Part shown: positions 8,496-17,309 of the stretch, one piece after another | How the letters are laid out: every line of letters starts with the position of its first letter | How positions within the stretch are numbered: position 1 is the stretch's first letter | Assembly: GCA_964479535.1 (NCBI GenBank) | Contig: CAYZMM010000001.1 | Location: 310,001 to 374,000, forward strand | DNA length: 64,000 nucleotides | Source of the DNA: S015-6 sp964479535 | GTDB lineage: Bacteria; Desulfobacterota; DSWW01 | Direction: 5' to 3' | Made by a program: the position numbers and the translations under genes | Notes under the pieces: model-generated | Told to the model about the DNA's origin: nothing | Database searches by the model: none | What the model saw: only the letters and a program-made list of their open reading frames with translations

Positions 8496-10310
8496 GTGAG
8501 TACACACCGAATCGCATCCCTTACGGAGACGTCGACCCCTCGTTCCTGCGGCAACGGGGTCGAAGCCGTTCTTGCAAGAAGAGCAACCCCTGCACCTACT
8601 ACCCCGCCCATGCCCGTCTGTGTAACAGGCATGCATCGCTCCGGCACCTCCATGGTGGCCAATCTCCTGCATCGCTGTGGTCTCCATCTGGGAGAGGAGG
8701 AGGAGCTCATCGGTCCTTCTGCACACAACACCAGGGGGTACTGGGAAAACCGAAGATTCCTCGAGATCAACGAGGAGATTCTGCGGCACAGCGGAGGCGG
8801 CTGGGACATGCCTCCGGAGGTCCGAATCGAAGGCGGTCTTTCGGAGGTGTACGGGGCTCTGAAGGCAAAGGCCGAGCAGACCGCGATGGCCCTGCGTCAT
8901 CAGCCCGTGTGGGGCTGGAAAGACCCTAGGACTTGCCTCACCATGCCTTTCTGGAAAGCCCTGTTTCCCGAGATGACCGTTCTGGTTTGCGTTCGCAACC
9001 CCCTGGAGGTCGTCTTCTCCCTCAGCAGGCGCGGCAGCACTTCCAAGGCCCTGGGGTTGCGGCTCTGGAGGATCTACAATCAGCGCCTTCTCGACGAAAT
9101 CCCCCCTGAGCGGCGAATCGTCACGCACTACGATGCATTCTTCAGCAACCCTCCCGGGGAGTTGCGTCGGATCGTCGACTATCTGGGTCTGCACGTGACG
9201 GACGAAACGGTCGATCGGGCCTGCCGGGCGGTAACGAACTCCTGTAGAAACCACCGCGCCGACAGATCGGAACTCTTGAAGGTGGATGTTCCGTCCGACG
9301 TAACGGGCCTGTACGACCGCCTCTGCGCCGAAGCAGGCCTTGTGTACGAACGGATGGCCGAAAAGGAGGGATGGGCCTTCGAACGGGAAGATCAGGACGG
9401 ACTCGCAATCGCCCGGGCGGAACTCCGGGAGAGGGCGGATCGTCTCGAACCGACTCGGACGGGTGCCACGGAGTCGTTGCTCGAATTGGGCGAGACCTGC
9501 TTTCATTGCGGGCTCTACGACAGCGCGAAGCGGCTCTTCGAGCAAGCTCTCCGGTCCGGAGCGTACGATTGCGAGGCCTTGAACAACCTGGGTGTCCTCT
9601 ACTTTCACCTCTCCGATTTCCGTACGGCGAAGAGCTTCTTTCTGAGGGCCCTGGAGAACGATCCCGATCATGGGGAGGCCCGATTCAATCTCGGACAGGT
9701 GCCCGATGTCCCGGAGGACGACAAAACGAATAGGAGCTGCGTTCGGGAAGAAGTACTCAGCGATACCCGGTTGGATCAATTGAAGCGGAAGCACGGGTAT
9801 CCCTTCCGTGTGGACCTCGGCTGCGGCGAAAAACCCGCGCCCGGCTACCTCGGGATCGACAGGCTCGAACTGGACTGTGTGGACATCGTCTGTGACGTTA
9901 CCCGGGGCATCCCTCTTCCCGACGCTTCCGTACAAGAGATCAGGGCGATACACTTCTTTGAACACATTCCAAGGGCCGACATCAACCGACTCGTCGATGA
10001 GATCTTCCGCATCCTGGTGCCGGGGGGATCACTCTTCATGCGACTTCCGTACTACAGCCACAGGACCGCCTATTACTCGTCCCACTTGACCTTCTGGAAC
10101 GAGGACTACTGTGAAAACATGTTCATAGACTCTCACGGGTTCGAGAATCCAGGAGTGGATTTCAAGTATACCCCGGAAATCCAGGACCCGAACAACCCGT
10201 TTCACTTGATCTTCAAACAAAATCCGGACTGGTGCAGGATTCATCTTTCGAACGTCGTCCAGGAAGTCCATTATGCCTGCCGAAAACCGACCGAGGCTTC
10301 CGGTGGATAG
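8496..10310 (+). CDS. Sulfotransferase - TPR - SAM methyltransferase fusion
   Basis: The 604-residue protein begins with a PAPS-dependent sulfotransferase domain (about 38-300): the 5'-phosphosulfate loop is GMHRSGTSM and the 3'-phosphate site is VRNPLEVVFSLSRR, with Arg and Ser seven apart. A TPR-like segment follows (about 325-400; SLLELGETCFHCGLYDSAKRL), then a class I methyltransferase (about 425-600) with VDLGCGEKPAPGYLGID and a conserved HFFEHIPR stretch. GTG 8496 is chosen because AAGGA lies seven bases upstream; ATG 8610 starts at the P-loop but has no ribosome binding site. It heads a five-gene operon, so it probably sulfates and methylates a glycan made by the following enzymes; the substrate is not known. 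Confidence 0.87.
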   Translation: MSTHRIASLTETSTPRSCGNGVEAVLARRATPAPTTPPMPVCVTGMHRSGTSMVANLLHRCGLHLGEEEELIGPSAHNTRGYWENRRFLEINEEILRHSGGGWDMPPEVRIEGGLSEVYGALKAKAEQTAMALRHQPVWGWKDPRTCLTMPFWKALFPEMTVLVCVRNPLEVVFSLSRRGSTSKALGLRLWRIYNQRLLDEIPPERRIVTHYDAFFSNPPGELRRIVDYLGLHVTDETVDRACRAVTNSCRNHRADRSELLKVDVPSDVTGLYDRLCAEAGLVYERMAEKEGWAFEREDQDGLAIARAELRERADRLEPTRTGATESLLELGETCFHCGLYDSAKRLFEQALRSGAYDCEALNNLGVLYFHLSDFRTAKSFFLRALENDPDHGEARFNLGQVPDVPEDDKTNRSCVREEVLSDTRLDQLKRKHGYPFRVDLGCGEKPAPGYLGIDRLELDCVDIVCDVTRGIPLPDASVQEIRAIHFFEHIPRADINRLVDEIFRILVPGGSLFMRLPYYSHRTAYYSSHLTFWNEDYCENMFIDSHGFENPGVDFKYTPEIQDPNNPFHLIFKQNPDWCRIHLSNVVQEVHYACRKPTEASGG

Positions 10311-10322
10311 GGCAAGGATCCT

Positions 10323-12149
10323 ATGAGCGCGATCTGTGGAATCGTCGGGCCCGTGGGTGCCGTGACCGAGCCGCTGCTTTCCCGCCTGCGGGACGCGATG
10401 GTCCTTCACGATCCACAGCAACAGGGACTCCACGTTTCGAGAGACAGGAGAGCGGGTCTCGGCCACGTCTGCCGACACACGGGAGGTGGGGCACGCAGCG
10501 CCCTTCGGCCTCTGTCGAACGAGGACGGCACGGTCTGGGCGATCGCCGCCGGAGACATCTTCAACGCTTCCGATCTCAGGAAGTCGCTCGAGACGACGGG
10601 CCACGCCTTCAGGTCCTGTGACGACGCCGAGGTCATTGTCCACCTCTACGAGGACAGGGGCGAAGCATTCCCGTCCGAGCTGGACGGAGAATTCGCCATC
10701 GCCCTGTGGGACCAGAACAACGGGGTATGCTGCCTCGTTCGAGACAGGATCGGTAGGCGGACGCTTCACTACGCATGGGATGGAAGCCGGCTGATCTTCG
10801 CTTCCGAAATGAAAGCGATCGCACGACACCCGGACATCGGCGCGGAGACGGACCCTGTCGCCCTGGACGACTATCTCAGCCTTGGCTACGTGCCCTGCCC
10901 GAGGACCATCTTGCGGGGGGTGCGGAAGGTTCGCCCGGCCCACATCCTCCGATATGAGAACGCTCAGGTCTCTTCGCGCGCCTACTGGTCCCCCCTGCCC
11001 GAGCCGAATGCCGGATACAAGGAAGACAGGCTCCATCAGGCGGCGGTCTATGAGCAGATCCTGTCCTCTTTGCAGAAGCGGTCCGCGAGCGATGACTCCG
11101 CCGGAGTCCTCCTGAGCGGCGGACTCGTCTCGAGCTCCCTCGTCGGGCTGTTGGGCATCACGGGAAGCAGGAAGGTCAGGACATTTTCCATCGGCTTGAC
11201 GGGTCAAGAGGACCAGGATGTTCTCTTTGCCGGGAGGGTCTCGAATCGTTTCGACACGAACCACGAGTCGATTCTCCTGGAACCGCAACCGGCGGGGGAC
11301 CTTATTCCGGGCATGGCACGCATGCTCGACGGACCGATTGCCACTGTTGAGGGACTGCCCCTCTATCTGATTTCCACCGCCCTGCAGGGCAGGATCGGAG
11401 TGTGCATCTCCGGTGAAGGCGGGCGGGAGTTGTTCGGAGACCCTGTCAGACACCGGCTCGGTTTGCGTCGGATGGGCCTCCTCGAATCCGTGCAGCTGGG
11501 AAACGAAGCTCTGGACGGGCCGTTGCAAGATGCCCTCTCCCCTTCGTTGCACGACTATGTCATACAGACATCCGTCTTCACAGCGGAAGAGAAACGCAGG
11601 CTTCTGCACACGGATTGGAACGTGCCGGTGGAGAAGCGAAGGGAAGATGACCGGTTCCCCTTTCGAAACGAATTCCTTCTCTCCGGGAGGGAGGGCTTCT
11701 TCGAAAAGCTCCAAGGCGCGGACCTGCACACGCGGCTTCCTGACGGAATCCTGGCGACCATCGATCGCGCCGGAGTGTTCGCTTCTCTTGACCTTCGACT
11801 TCCGTTGCTCGATCCGACATTGGTTCGTACCGCCCTCGCCCTGCCTCTCCATTTGAAGACCACGGGCGGAATCGATAAGTACGTTCTCCGAAAAGCCATG
11901 GCCGGGGTGTTGCCCGAAGAGGTGCTATGGAGACCTTCTCGATCGTTTTCGTTTCCCCTGACCCGACTCTTCTCCAGGGGCCTCGAAGACCATTCGAGGG
12001 ATGTGCTGCTGGGCGGCGGTTCCAAACTCTTCAGACGGTCAACCCTCCACGCACTGTTGCGCGGAAACTGGACAGAGAATCCTCTTGCCTTCTCGAAGAT
12101 CTGGACCCTCGTCATGTTCGAGGAATGGAGGAGGGCCCTTCAGCCATGA
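10323..12149 (+). CDS. Degenerate asparagine-synthetase (AsnB) paralogue, probable pseudoenzyme
   Basis: The 608-residue protein has the AsnB layout: class II glutamine amidotransferase domain (about 1-200) and PP-loop synthetase domain (about 215-590). Several catalytic landmarks are altered. The nucleophile Cys lies at position 5 (MSAICGIVG) rather than directly after Met, the NGEIYN glutamine-binding motif is AGDIFN, HRGPDD is replaced by HDPQQ, the PP-loop SGGLDS is SGGLVSS, and SGEGGDELF is SGEGGRELF. It is full length without frameshift, so it is maintained, but classical glutamine-dependent amidation looks impossible. It lies 12 bases after the sulfotransferase gene and overlaps the next gene by four bases. 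A scaffold or altered ligase role in surface-glycan modification is inference. Confidence 0.85.
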   Translation: MSAICGIVGPVGAVTEPLLSRLRDAMVLHDPQQQGLHVSRDRRAGLGHVCRHTGGGARSALRPLSNEDGTVWAIAAGDIFNASDLRKSLETTGHAFRSCDDAEVIVHLYEDRGEAFPSELDGEFAIALWDQNNGVCCLVRDRIGRRTLHYAWDGSRLIFASEMKAIARHPDIGAETDPVALDDYLSLGYVPCPRTILRGVRKVRPAHILRYENAQVSSRAYWSPLPEPNAGYKEDRLHQAAVYEQILSSLQKRSASDDSAGVLLSGGLVSSSLVGLLGITGSRKVRTFSIGLTGQEDQDVLFAGRVSNRFDTNHESILLEPQPAGDLIPGMARMLDGPIATVEGLPLYLISTALQGRIGVCISGEGGRELFGDPVRHRLGLRRMGLLESVQLGNEALDGPLQDALSPSLHDYVIQTSVFTAEEKRRLLHTDWNVPVEKRREDDRFPFRNEFLLSGREGFFEKLQGADLHTRLPDGILATIDRAGVFASLDLRLPLLDPTLVRTALALPLHLKTTGGIDKYVLRKAMAGVLPEEVLWRPSRSFSFPLTRLFSRGLEDHSRDVLLGGGSKLFRRSTLHALLRGNWTENPLAFSKIWTLVMFEEWRRALQP

Positions 12150-14014
12150 ACACCTGTATTTGCTGCGGCCGGATCGGGCTCGAAAGCCGGTCCGGAACCC
12201 TTGTGCGATGCGGCGTCTGTGAAACCTTCATGCGGACCCCACGCCCGGACTCGGGCCTTGCCGCACGGCTTCTGAACGAATACAGGAAGCGGATTCCCGA
12301 ATACCACGAAGCATTCGACTGGCGGGTGTTTCTCCTTCGAACACAGCTCCCGGGCGGGGGCAGGATTCTCCACTCAGGAGATGCTTGCGACCGGTTCTCA
12401 CGCGTGCTTTCTGAGGACGGCTACGAGGTAGAGACGTTGGATCAGGCCTTCGCCTCCAACAGCACTTCCTTCTATGACGGAATCGTGCTCTGGGACGTTC
12501 TGGAAAACACCGCGGACCCGAGGGTCCTCGTCGAGAGGTGCAGGCAGCTGTTGAAGGACGGCGGCCTGCTCCTCATACGGGTCCTTGACAGCGGTTCGGT
12601 CCGAAACAGACGGGAAGACGGCAGCCCGCCGGACTGGGGGCATGCGAACTACCTCTCACAGACAACTCTTGAAATGCTGGCCCGCAACGTCTTCGGCGTG
12701 CTGCCCCTGTTCATACAGATCGAACAACACGGACAGGATTTTCTCGTTTGTCTCCTCCATAAGGGAAACAGGGAGCTTCTGCAACCTTCCCGCAGGATCC
12801 TCATGGCCGCCCACGGGGATGCCTATCTCTATCTGGACAGTGCACCTGGACCGAGAATGCGGATATTCAAGACCCTTCTCAAGCTGCGGGAGAAAGGGCT
12901 CGCCGTAGACCTCGCGGTGACGAGGCAGCCGCGGGTCGAACCATACGATCTTCTTCACATTTTTCATCATGCCTGGAAAACGATCGATCATGTCCAGCAG
13001 GCCCTTTGTGCAAAGCGTCATGGGAAGCCCTTCGTCCTCTCCACGGTCTATATGGATCTCGCCGAGGCGAACTTCGCCCAAGTCGCCATTCCGAAGATCT
13101 TCAACGTGCCCCTTGAGCGCGAACGAGAGGCCTATCTCAAAGCACTGGCGGACGGCACCTTGACGCTCTCGGAGGTCCCTGAGCGGGACAGCCTTCAGGT
13201 CTACCCGGGTATCGAGCGCGATCAACAGGCCCTGTTCGACCTCGCAGATCATCTGATCGGGCTCAGTTTCACCGAGATCCGACAAATCGGGCTCACCCTC
13301 GGCATTCAAAAGCCCTTTACGATCGTTCCGAATTGCGCGGACCCGACGATCTTTCACGGTGGAGATCCTGGGTCCTTTGTGGAGAAGTACGGAGTCGAGG
13401 ATTTCGTGATCTCGGTTGGGCATCTGGAGGTCCGAAAAAATCAGCTCATGCTCCTCTACGCGTTGAAAGACGCCGACCTGCCGATCGTTCTGATCGGGAA
13501 TCCGTACCGTAGCATGCCGTGGTATTACGAACTGTGTCGCGCCTATGCCTCGTCCAAGGTGATGTTCATACCGCAACTGAGTCAGCAGGAGCTCGCCTCC
13601 GCCTTTGCCGCGGCAAGGGTTCACGCGCTGCCCAGTTGGGCAGAGGGGGTGAGCCTTGCCAATGTCGAAGCCGCCATGGCCGGATGCAATGTCGTTGCGA
13701 GCAACCGGGGCGGAGAGCTTGAATACTTCGGCAACGAGGGATTCTATTGCAGCCCTGCGAGTGTTTCTTCGATTCAGAATGCCGTCCATCTGTCCTACAG
13801 GCTCGGCGACGAAGCGAGAAGAGAGAGGCTTCAGGAGCGGGTCATTCGACGGTTCACATTTGAGGCCGCGGCCGAAAAGACGATGGAGGCGTACGAGCGG
13901 ACACTGAGTGAGGTAACCTATGGCCGGCAGAAGCCTTCGAGTGCTGGTGGTCGTCCCGGGACCGATCACGTCCACCGATATCAGGATCTATCTTCCCCTC
14001 AGCCGACTGGTTGA
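12146..14014 (+). CDS. Zinc-ribbon/methyltransferase-like domain fused to a GT4 glycosyltransferase
   Basis: The N-terminus has a cysteine cluster (MNTCICC and CGVC near residues 4-27) like the zinc ribbon of type 12/13 methyltransferases. The methyltransferase-like domain (about 55-210) lacks a clear glycine motif I (LHSGDACDRF), so activity is doubtful. The remainder (about 220-595) is a GT-B, GT4-type glycosyltransferase with PNCADPTIF, SVGHLEVRKNQ and the E-x7-E segment SWAEGVSLANVEAAMAG, which would bind a nucleotide-sugar. The ATG overlaps the stop of the preceding gene (ATGA). Its last 95 bases overlap the next gene in another frame, so the final 30 residues are poorly constrained. Confidence 0.85.
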   Translation: MNTCICCGRIGLESRSGTLVRCGVCETFMRTPRPDSGLAARLLNEYRKRIPEYHEAFDWRVFLLRTQLPGGGRILHSGDACDRFSRVLSEDGYEVETLDQAFASNSTSFYDGIVLWDVLENTADPRVLVERCRQLLKDGGLLLIRVLDSGSVRNRREDGSPPDWGHANYLSQTTLEMLARNVFGVLPLFIQIEQHGQDFLVCLLHKGNRELLQPSRRILMAAHGDAYLYLDSAPGPRMRIFKTLLKLREKGLAVDLAVTRQPRVEPYDLLHIFHHAWKTIDHVQQALCAKRHGKPFVLSTVYMDLAEANFAQVAIPKIFNVPLEREREAYLKALADGTLTLSEVPERDSLQVYPGIERDQQALFDLADHLIGLSFTEIRQIGLTLGIQKPFTIVPNCADPTIFHGGDPGSFVEKYGVEDFVISVGHLEVRKNQLMLLYALKDADLPIVLIGNPYRSMPWYYELCRAYASSKVMFIPQLSQQELASAFAAARVHALPSWAEGVSLANVEAAMAGCNVVASNRGGELEYFGNEGFYCSPASVSSIQNAVHLSYRLGDEARRERLQERVIRRFTFEAAAEKTMEAYERTLSEVTYGRQKPSSAGGRPGTDHVHRYQDLSSPQPTG

Positions 14015-17000
14015 GAAGGAGGACCTCCGGTACAGCGTCGAACATCTGCATGGACTGCCTCGAGACGCGATCCACGGATGTGATCTCGTTCTGATACAGA
14101 AGACGAGCAGCCAGAAGGCCCTGGATCTCATGGACGAGGCGAGGCTCTACGGCAAGCCCGTGATCTACGAGATCGACGACAACCTGGTGGACCCCCTGCC
14201 CCCCTACCATCCGGTTCACGATTACTATTGCAGGGCCATCCGAAATCTGGTGGAAAGATCTATCCGTAAGGCGGACCTCGTCACCGTTTCCACCGAGGCC
14301 CTGGGTGAACGTTTTTCGACTCTCCAGGACCGAGTCGCGGTCATACCGAACACGGTGGACCTTCGGTTTGTGAACCGTTCCAGGAACCGGACCGGAAAGA
14401 CCCGCATCGGCTACTCCGGGACCAAGACGCACGACGGCGATTTCGAGGTTGTCCTGCCCGCCCTGAAGAGGCTCGCCGACGAGTACCGTGGAAGGCTCTC
14501 ACTCGTGTTTCTCGGCTATGTACCAGAGGCCCTGCGGGGCCTGGATGGGATCGAGGAATGGCAATACACCTACGCCTATTCCGAATACCTGAAGAGACTC
14601 GGTCGACTCGGTATCGATATCGCCATCGCACCCCTCACGGACGAGCACTTCAACTTCTACAAATCAAACATCAAGTACGTGGAATACTCGGCTTCGGGCA
14701 TTGCGGGGATCTACACGCGGTGCAGGGCCTACTCCGACTCCGTTCAACACGAGGTAACCGGGTTGTTGGTGGATCACAAGGAAGGGGACTGGTACGAGGC
14801 GACAAAGGCCCTGATCGAAGATCCCTTGACGCGGAAGAAACTGGCCGCATCCGCAGAAAGAGATGTAGGGGAACGGTTCGTCATCGACAAGGCCTGCGAG
14901 GCATGGGAGGACGCTTTGTCGCATGCCCTTGAATGCGCCCCCCGGCGCCGGCCGGCCAAGAGTAGGGCCGTGTCCAGGGCCACCAAGAAAGTCTTCTTCA
15001 TCGGTGCCGGGTTCCTCTGGCCACATACCTATATCGATGATTTTCTGGTCAATGCTTTCACCGCCCTGGGACTGGAAGTAGTGTACCACCCTCTTTCCCC
15101 GACCCCCTTTCACAAGGAAGCGCTTGCCCAGACCCACCGTTTCGACAAGGAATACCTCAAGTACACACTGTCAGCCGCGGTTCAGCCCGATCATCTTCTG
15201 CGGCACATTCGCAGGGAAGAGCCGGACTTCATGTTCTGCATACAGGGCTACATGATTCCACGGGATGTACTCTACGAACTGAGCAGGAGCGGAATACCCT
15301 CTGCGGTCTGGTTCCTGGACGAACCGTATGACGCTACTCGAAGCGTTCCCTTCGGCACCTTCTTCAACCACGTTTTCCTTCAGGATGCCTCGACGGTCGA
15401 CATTCACCGACGGTACGGGAACCCTAACGCCCATTACCTGCCCCACGGTTTTGACGACCAGGAAGTGCACGTCGCAAAGGAAGACGAGTCGTTTCTGTGG
15501 GATCTCTCCGTGGTGGGAGTGGGCTTTCCGGGCAGACAGGAGGCGGTGAATCGGTTCATCGGAAAGGCCGACCTTCTGCTGGCCGGAAGCAACTGGGACC
15601 GGTTCCGGAAGCGGAAGAAGGTTGAAACGAGGGCCGTAGTTCCGCCCCACGAGGCGGCGGAAATCTACCGTCGCAGTCGGATCAACTTGACCATCCATCG
15701 GGCGGAAGAGGATGAGGCAACAAGCCCTCTTGCCTGCCGCGCCGCCTCGCCGAACGGCTCCCTGTTCTATGTGGCGGGATGCGGCGGGTTTCAGGTGGCG
15801 GATGCGGGCCGGAAGGAAGTGGGGCATTGTTTCGAGCCGGGCAAGGAGATCGTGCTCTACGAAGACATGGAGGACCTCGAGCAGAAGGTGGCATTCTATC
15901 TGAAGCATGATGAGGCAAGACGGGAGATTTGCAGGGCCGCCCATAGAAGAGCTCTCGCGGAACACACCTACCGCCATCGTCTGAAAAGGGTGCTTCAGGT
16001 GCTGCTGTCCGGAGCGGACGCGCCCTCTCCCCGTTTCTACCCGACTTCGATTCTCCTTCCCTCCGGTTCGGACAGGCTCCGTCTTTTGGAGGGGGAAGAC
16101 GTACAAACCATCACCTTCGACCATGCGGAGGAGCCGACGGTCAACATCCTCCCCGGCCCGGATACGGACGCATCGACGGCCCTGAACGCAGCCTTCTTCG
16201 AGGCTTCATCGCCCTGGACGGCTGTGGCGACCGCTTCGGTGCGGAGGCTCCATGAGAAGGTGTGCCTCTCGATGGGAGACTTCAACAGGACTCCCGACCT
16301 CGGGGCGGTCGCCTTTCGAACCGAGGACGGAAGGCTGACCTTCTCTGTGGTGTCGAACCGGATCTTGTGGAGGCTGGGAGCCTTCAAGAGGACCTACTGG
16401 GGAACCGAGACCGCCTTGGAGGATCTCCTTCTCAGATTGCGGGAAAAGGGGTTCGGTGTCGTCAGCCGCACAGATACCGAGATGCCGGAGACGTACGCAA
16501 ATGAAATCCGGGGCGACAGAGCGTCCCTGGACGCGGAGACGTTCTCGAGAGCCTGGGGCGTCGATCCGGAAGCCCGTCTCAAGTCGAAGAAGCTCATCGG
16601 ACTGGGCTACGCGCTCAAAGGGAAGGAAGCCAAAGAGGTGGTCCGGGCCCTGTACGAGAAGGCGGTGGACATGGATCCGGATTACACCGATGCGTGCAGG
16701 GAATGGGGCTCCCTTCTGCTCGAGGACGGAAAGCTGGAACCGGCTGGAGCGTTCCTCGAAAAGGCATGGTCCGACAGCGAAGGGGACGTGCCGGCGGGCA
16801 TCCTTTACGCCCTTTACCATATCGCCTGCAAGCGCGACCAGGAGGCGATCGGCCTTCTCCAGCGCCTCGCCGAAAAGGAAATGAGCTCGAGGGAGAGAAC
16901 CAGTGTTCTGTTCAACCTCGGAAGATGCCATCGAAAGCTCGGCGACAAGCCGCAGGCGGTGAGGTGTTTCGAGACAGCCCTCGAAGTGGACCCGAACTAC

Positions 17001-17309
17001 GACCGAATTCTCAAGGAGCTCTTCTCGATCCATATGGAGTCCCAAGACCTTCTGGCCGCCCTCGACTGCTCCGAGAAGATCACCAAGATCCAGCCCGACA
17101 ATGCAGAAGCGTTCAATGACACGGGCGTTCTTCTTTTCACGCTCGGGCGGAGAGAAGAGTCTCTCGAATTCCTGAAACGAGCGGTAGCCTTGGACGCGAA
17201 CTTCCCTGACGCCCTGGAGAACCTCCGGCAAGTGAGCGAATCGCTCGGGATGAAAATTGCCTCAGGATTGGTTCAAAACGGCCACAGCAGAGCAAACGAA
17301 AGGGGTTAG
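13920..17309 (+). CDS. Four-module glycosyltransferase: GT4 - CgeB-type - GT2-like - TPR
   Basis: This 1129-residue protein has a GT4 module (about 5-345; VIYEIDDNLVDP, VAVIPNTVDL, EYSASGIAG), a CgeB/DUF3880-type module (about 360-700; AVWFLDEPYD, INLTIHRAEE, CGGFQVADAG, AEHTYRHRLKRVL), a region resembling the C-terminal half of a GT2 fold (about 710-870; GAFKRTYWGTETALEDLLLRLREKGFGVV) without an obvious DxD, and a TPR array (about 880-1110; LFNLGRCHRKLGDKPQAVRCF). Proteins of this build assemble surface polysaccharides or modify flagellin; the TPRs may bind the acceptor. The start is ATG 13920 with GAGG ten bases upstream, giving a 95-base overlap with the preceding gene. Sugars and acceptor cannot be deduced. 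Confidence 0.87.
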   Translation: MAGRSLRVLVVVPGPITSTDIRIYLPLSRLVEKEDLRYSVEHLHGLPRDAIHGCDLVLIQKTSSQKALDLMDEARLYGKPVIYEIDDNLVDPLPPYHPVHDYYCRAIRNLVERSIRKADLVTVSTEALGERFSTLQDRVAVIPNTVDLRFVNRSRNRTGKTRIGYSGTKTHDGDFEVVLPALKRLADEYRGRLSLVFLGYVPEALRGLDGIEEWQYTYAYSEYLKRLGRLGIDIAIAPLTDEHFNFYKSNIKYVEYSASGIAGIYTRCRAYSDSVQHEVTGLLVDHKEGDWYEATKALIEDPLTRKKLAASAERDVGERFVIDKACEAWEDALSHALECAPRRRPAKSRAVSRATKKVFFIGAGFLWPHTYIDDFLVNAFTALGLEVVYHPLSPTPFHKEALAQTHRFDKEYLKYTLSAAVQPDHLLRHIRREEPDFMFCIQGYMIPRDVLYELSRSGIPSAVWFLDEPYDATRSVPFGTFFNHVFLQDASTVDIHRRYGNPNAHYLPHGFDDQEVHVAKEDESFLWDLSVVGVGFPGRQEAVNRFIGKADLLLAGSNWDRFRKRKKVETRAVVPPHEAAEIYRRSRINLTIHRAEEDEATSPLACRAASPNGSLFYVAGCGGFQVADAGRKEVGHCFEPGKEIVLYEDMEDLEQKVAFYLKHDEARREICRAAHRRALAEHTYRHRLKRVLQVLLSGADAPSPRFYPTSILLPSGSDRLRLLEGEDVQTITFDHAEEPTVNILPGPDTDASTALNAAFFEASSPWTAVATASVRRLHEKVCLSMGDFNRTPDLGAVAFRTEDGRLTFSVVSNRILWRLGAFKRTYWGTETALEDLLLRLREKGFGVVSRTDTEMPETYANEIRGDRASLDAETFSRAWGVDPEARLKSKKLIGLGYALKGKEAKEVVRALYEKAVDMDPDYTDACREWGSLLLEDGKLEPAGAFLEKAWSDSEGDVPAGILYALYHIACKRDQEAIGLLQRLAEKEMSSRERTSVLFNLGRCHRKLGDKPQAVRCFETALEVDPNYDRILKELFSIHMESQDLLAALDCSEKITKIQPDNAEAFNDTGVLLFTLGRREESLEFLKRAVALDANFPDALENLRQVSESLGMKIASGLVQNGHSRANERG

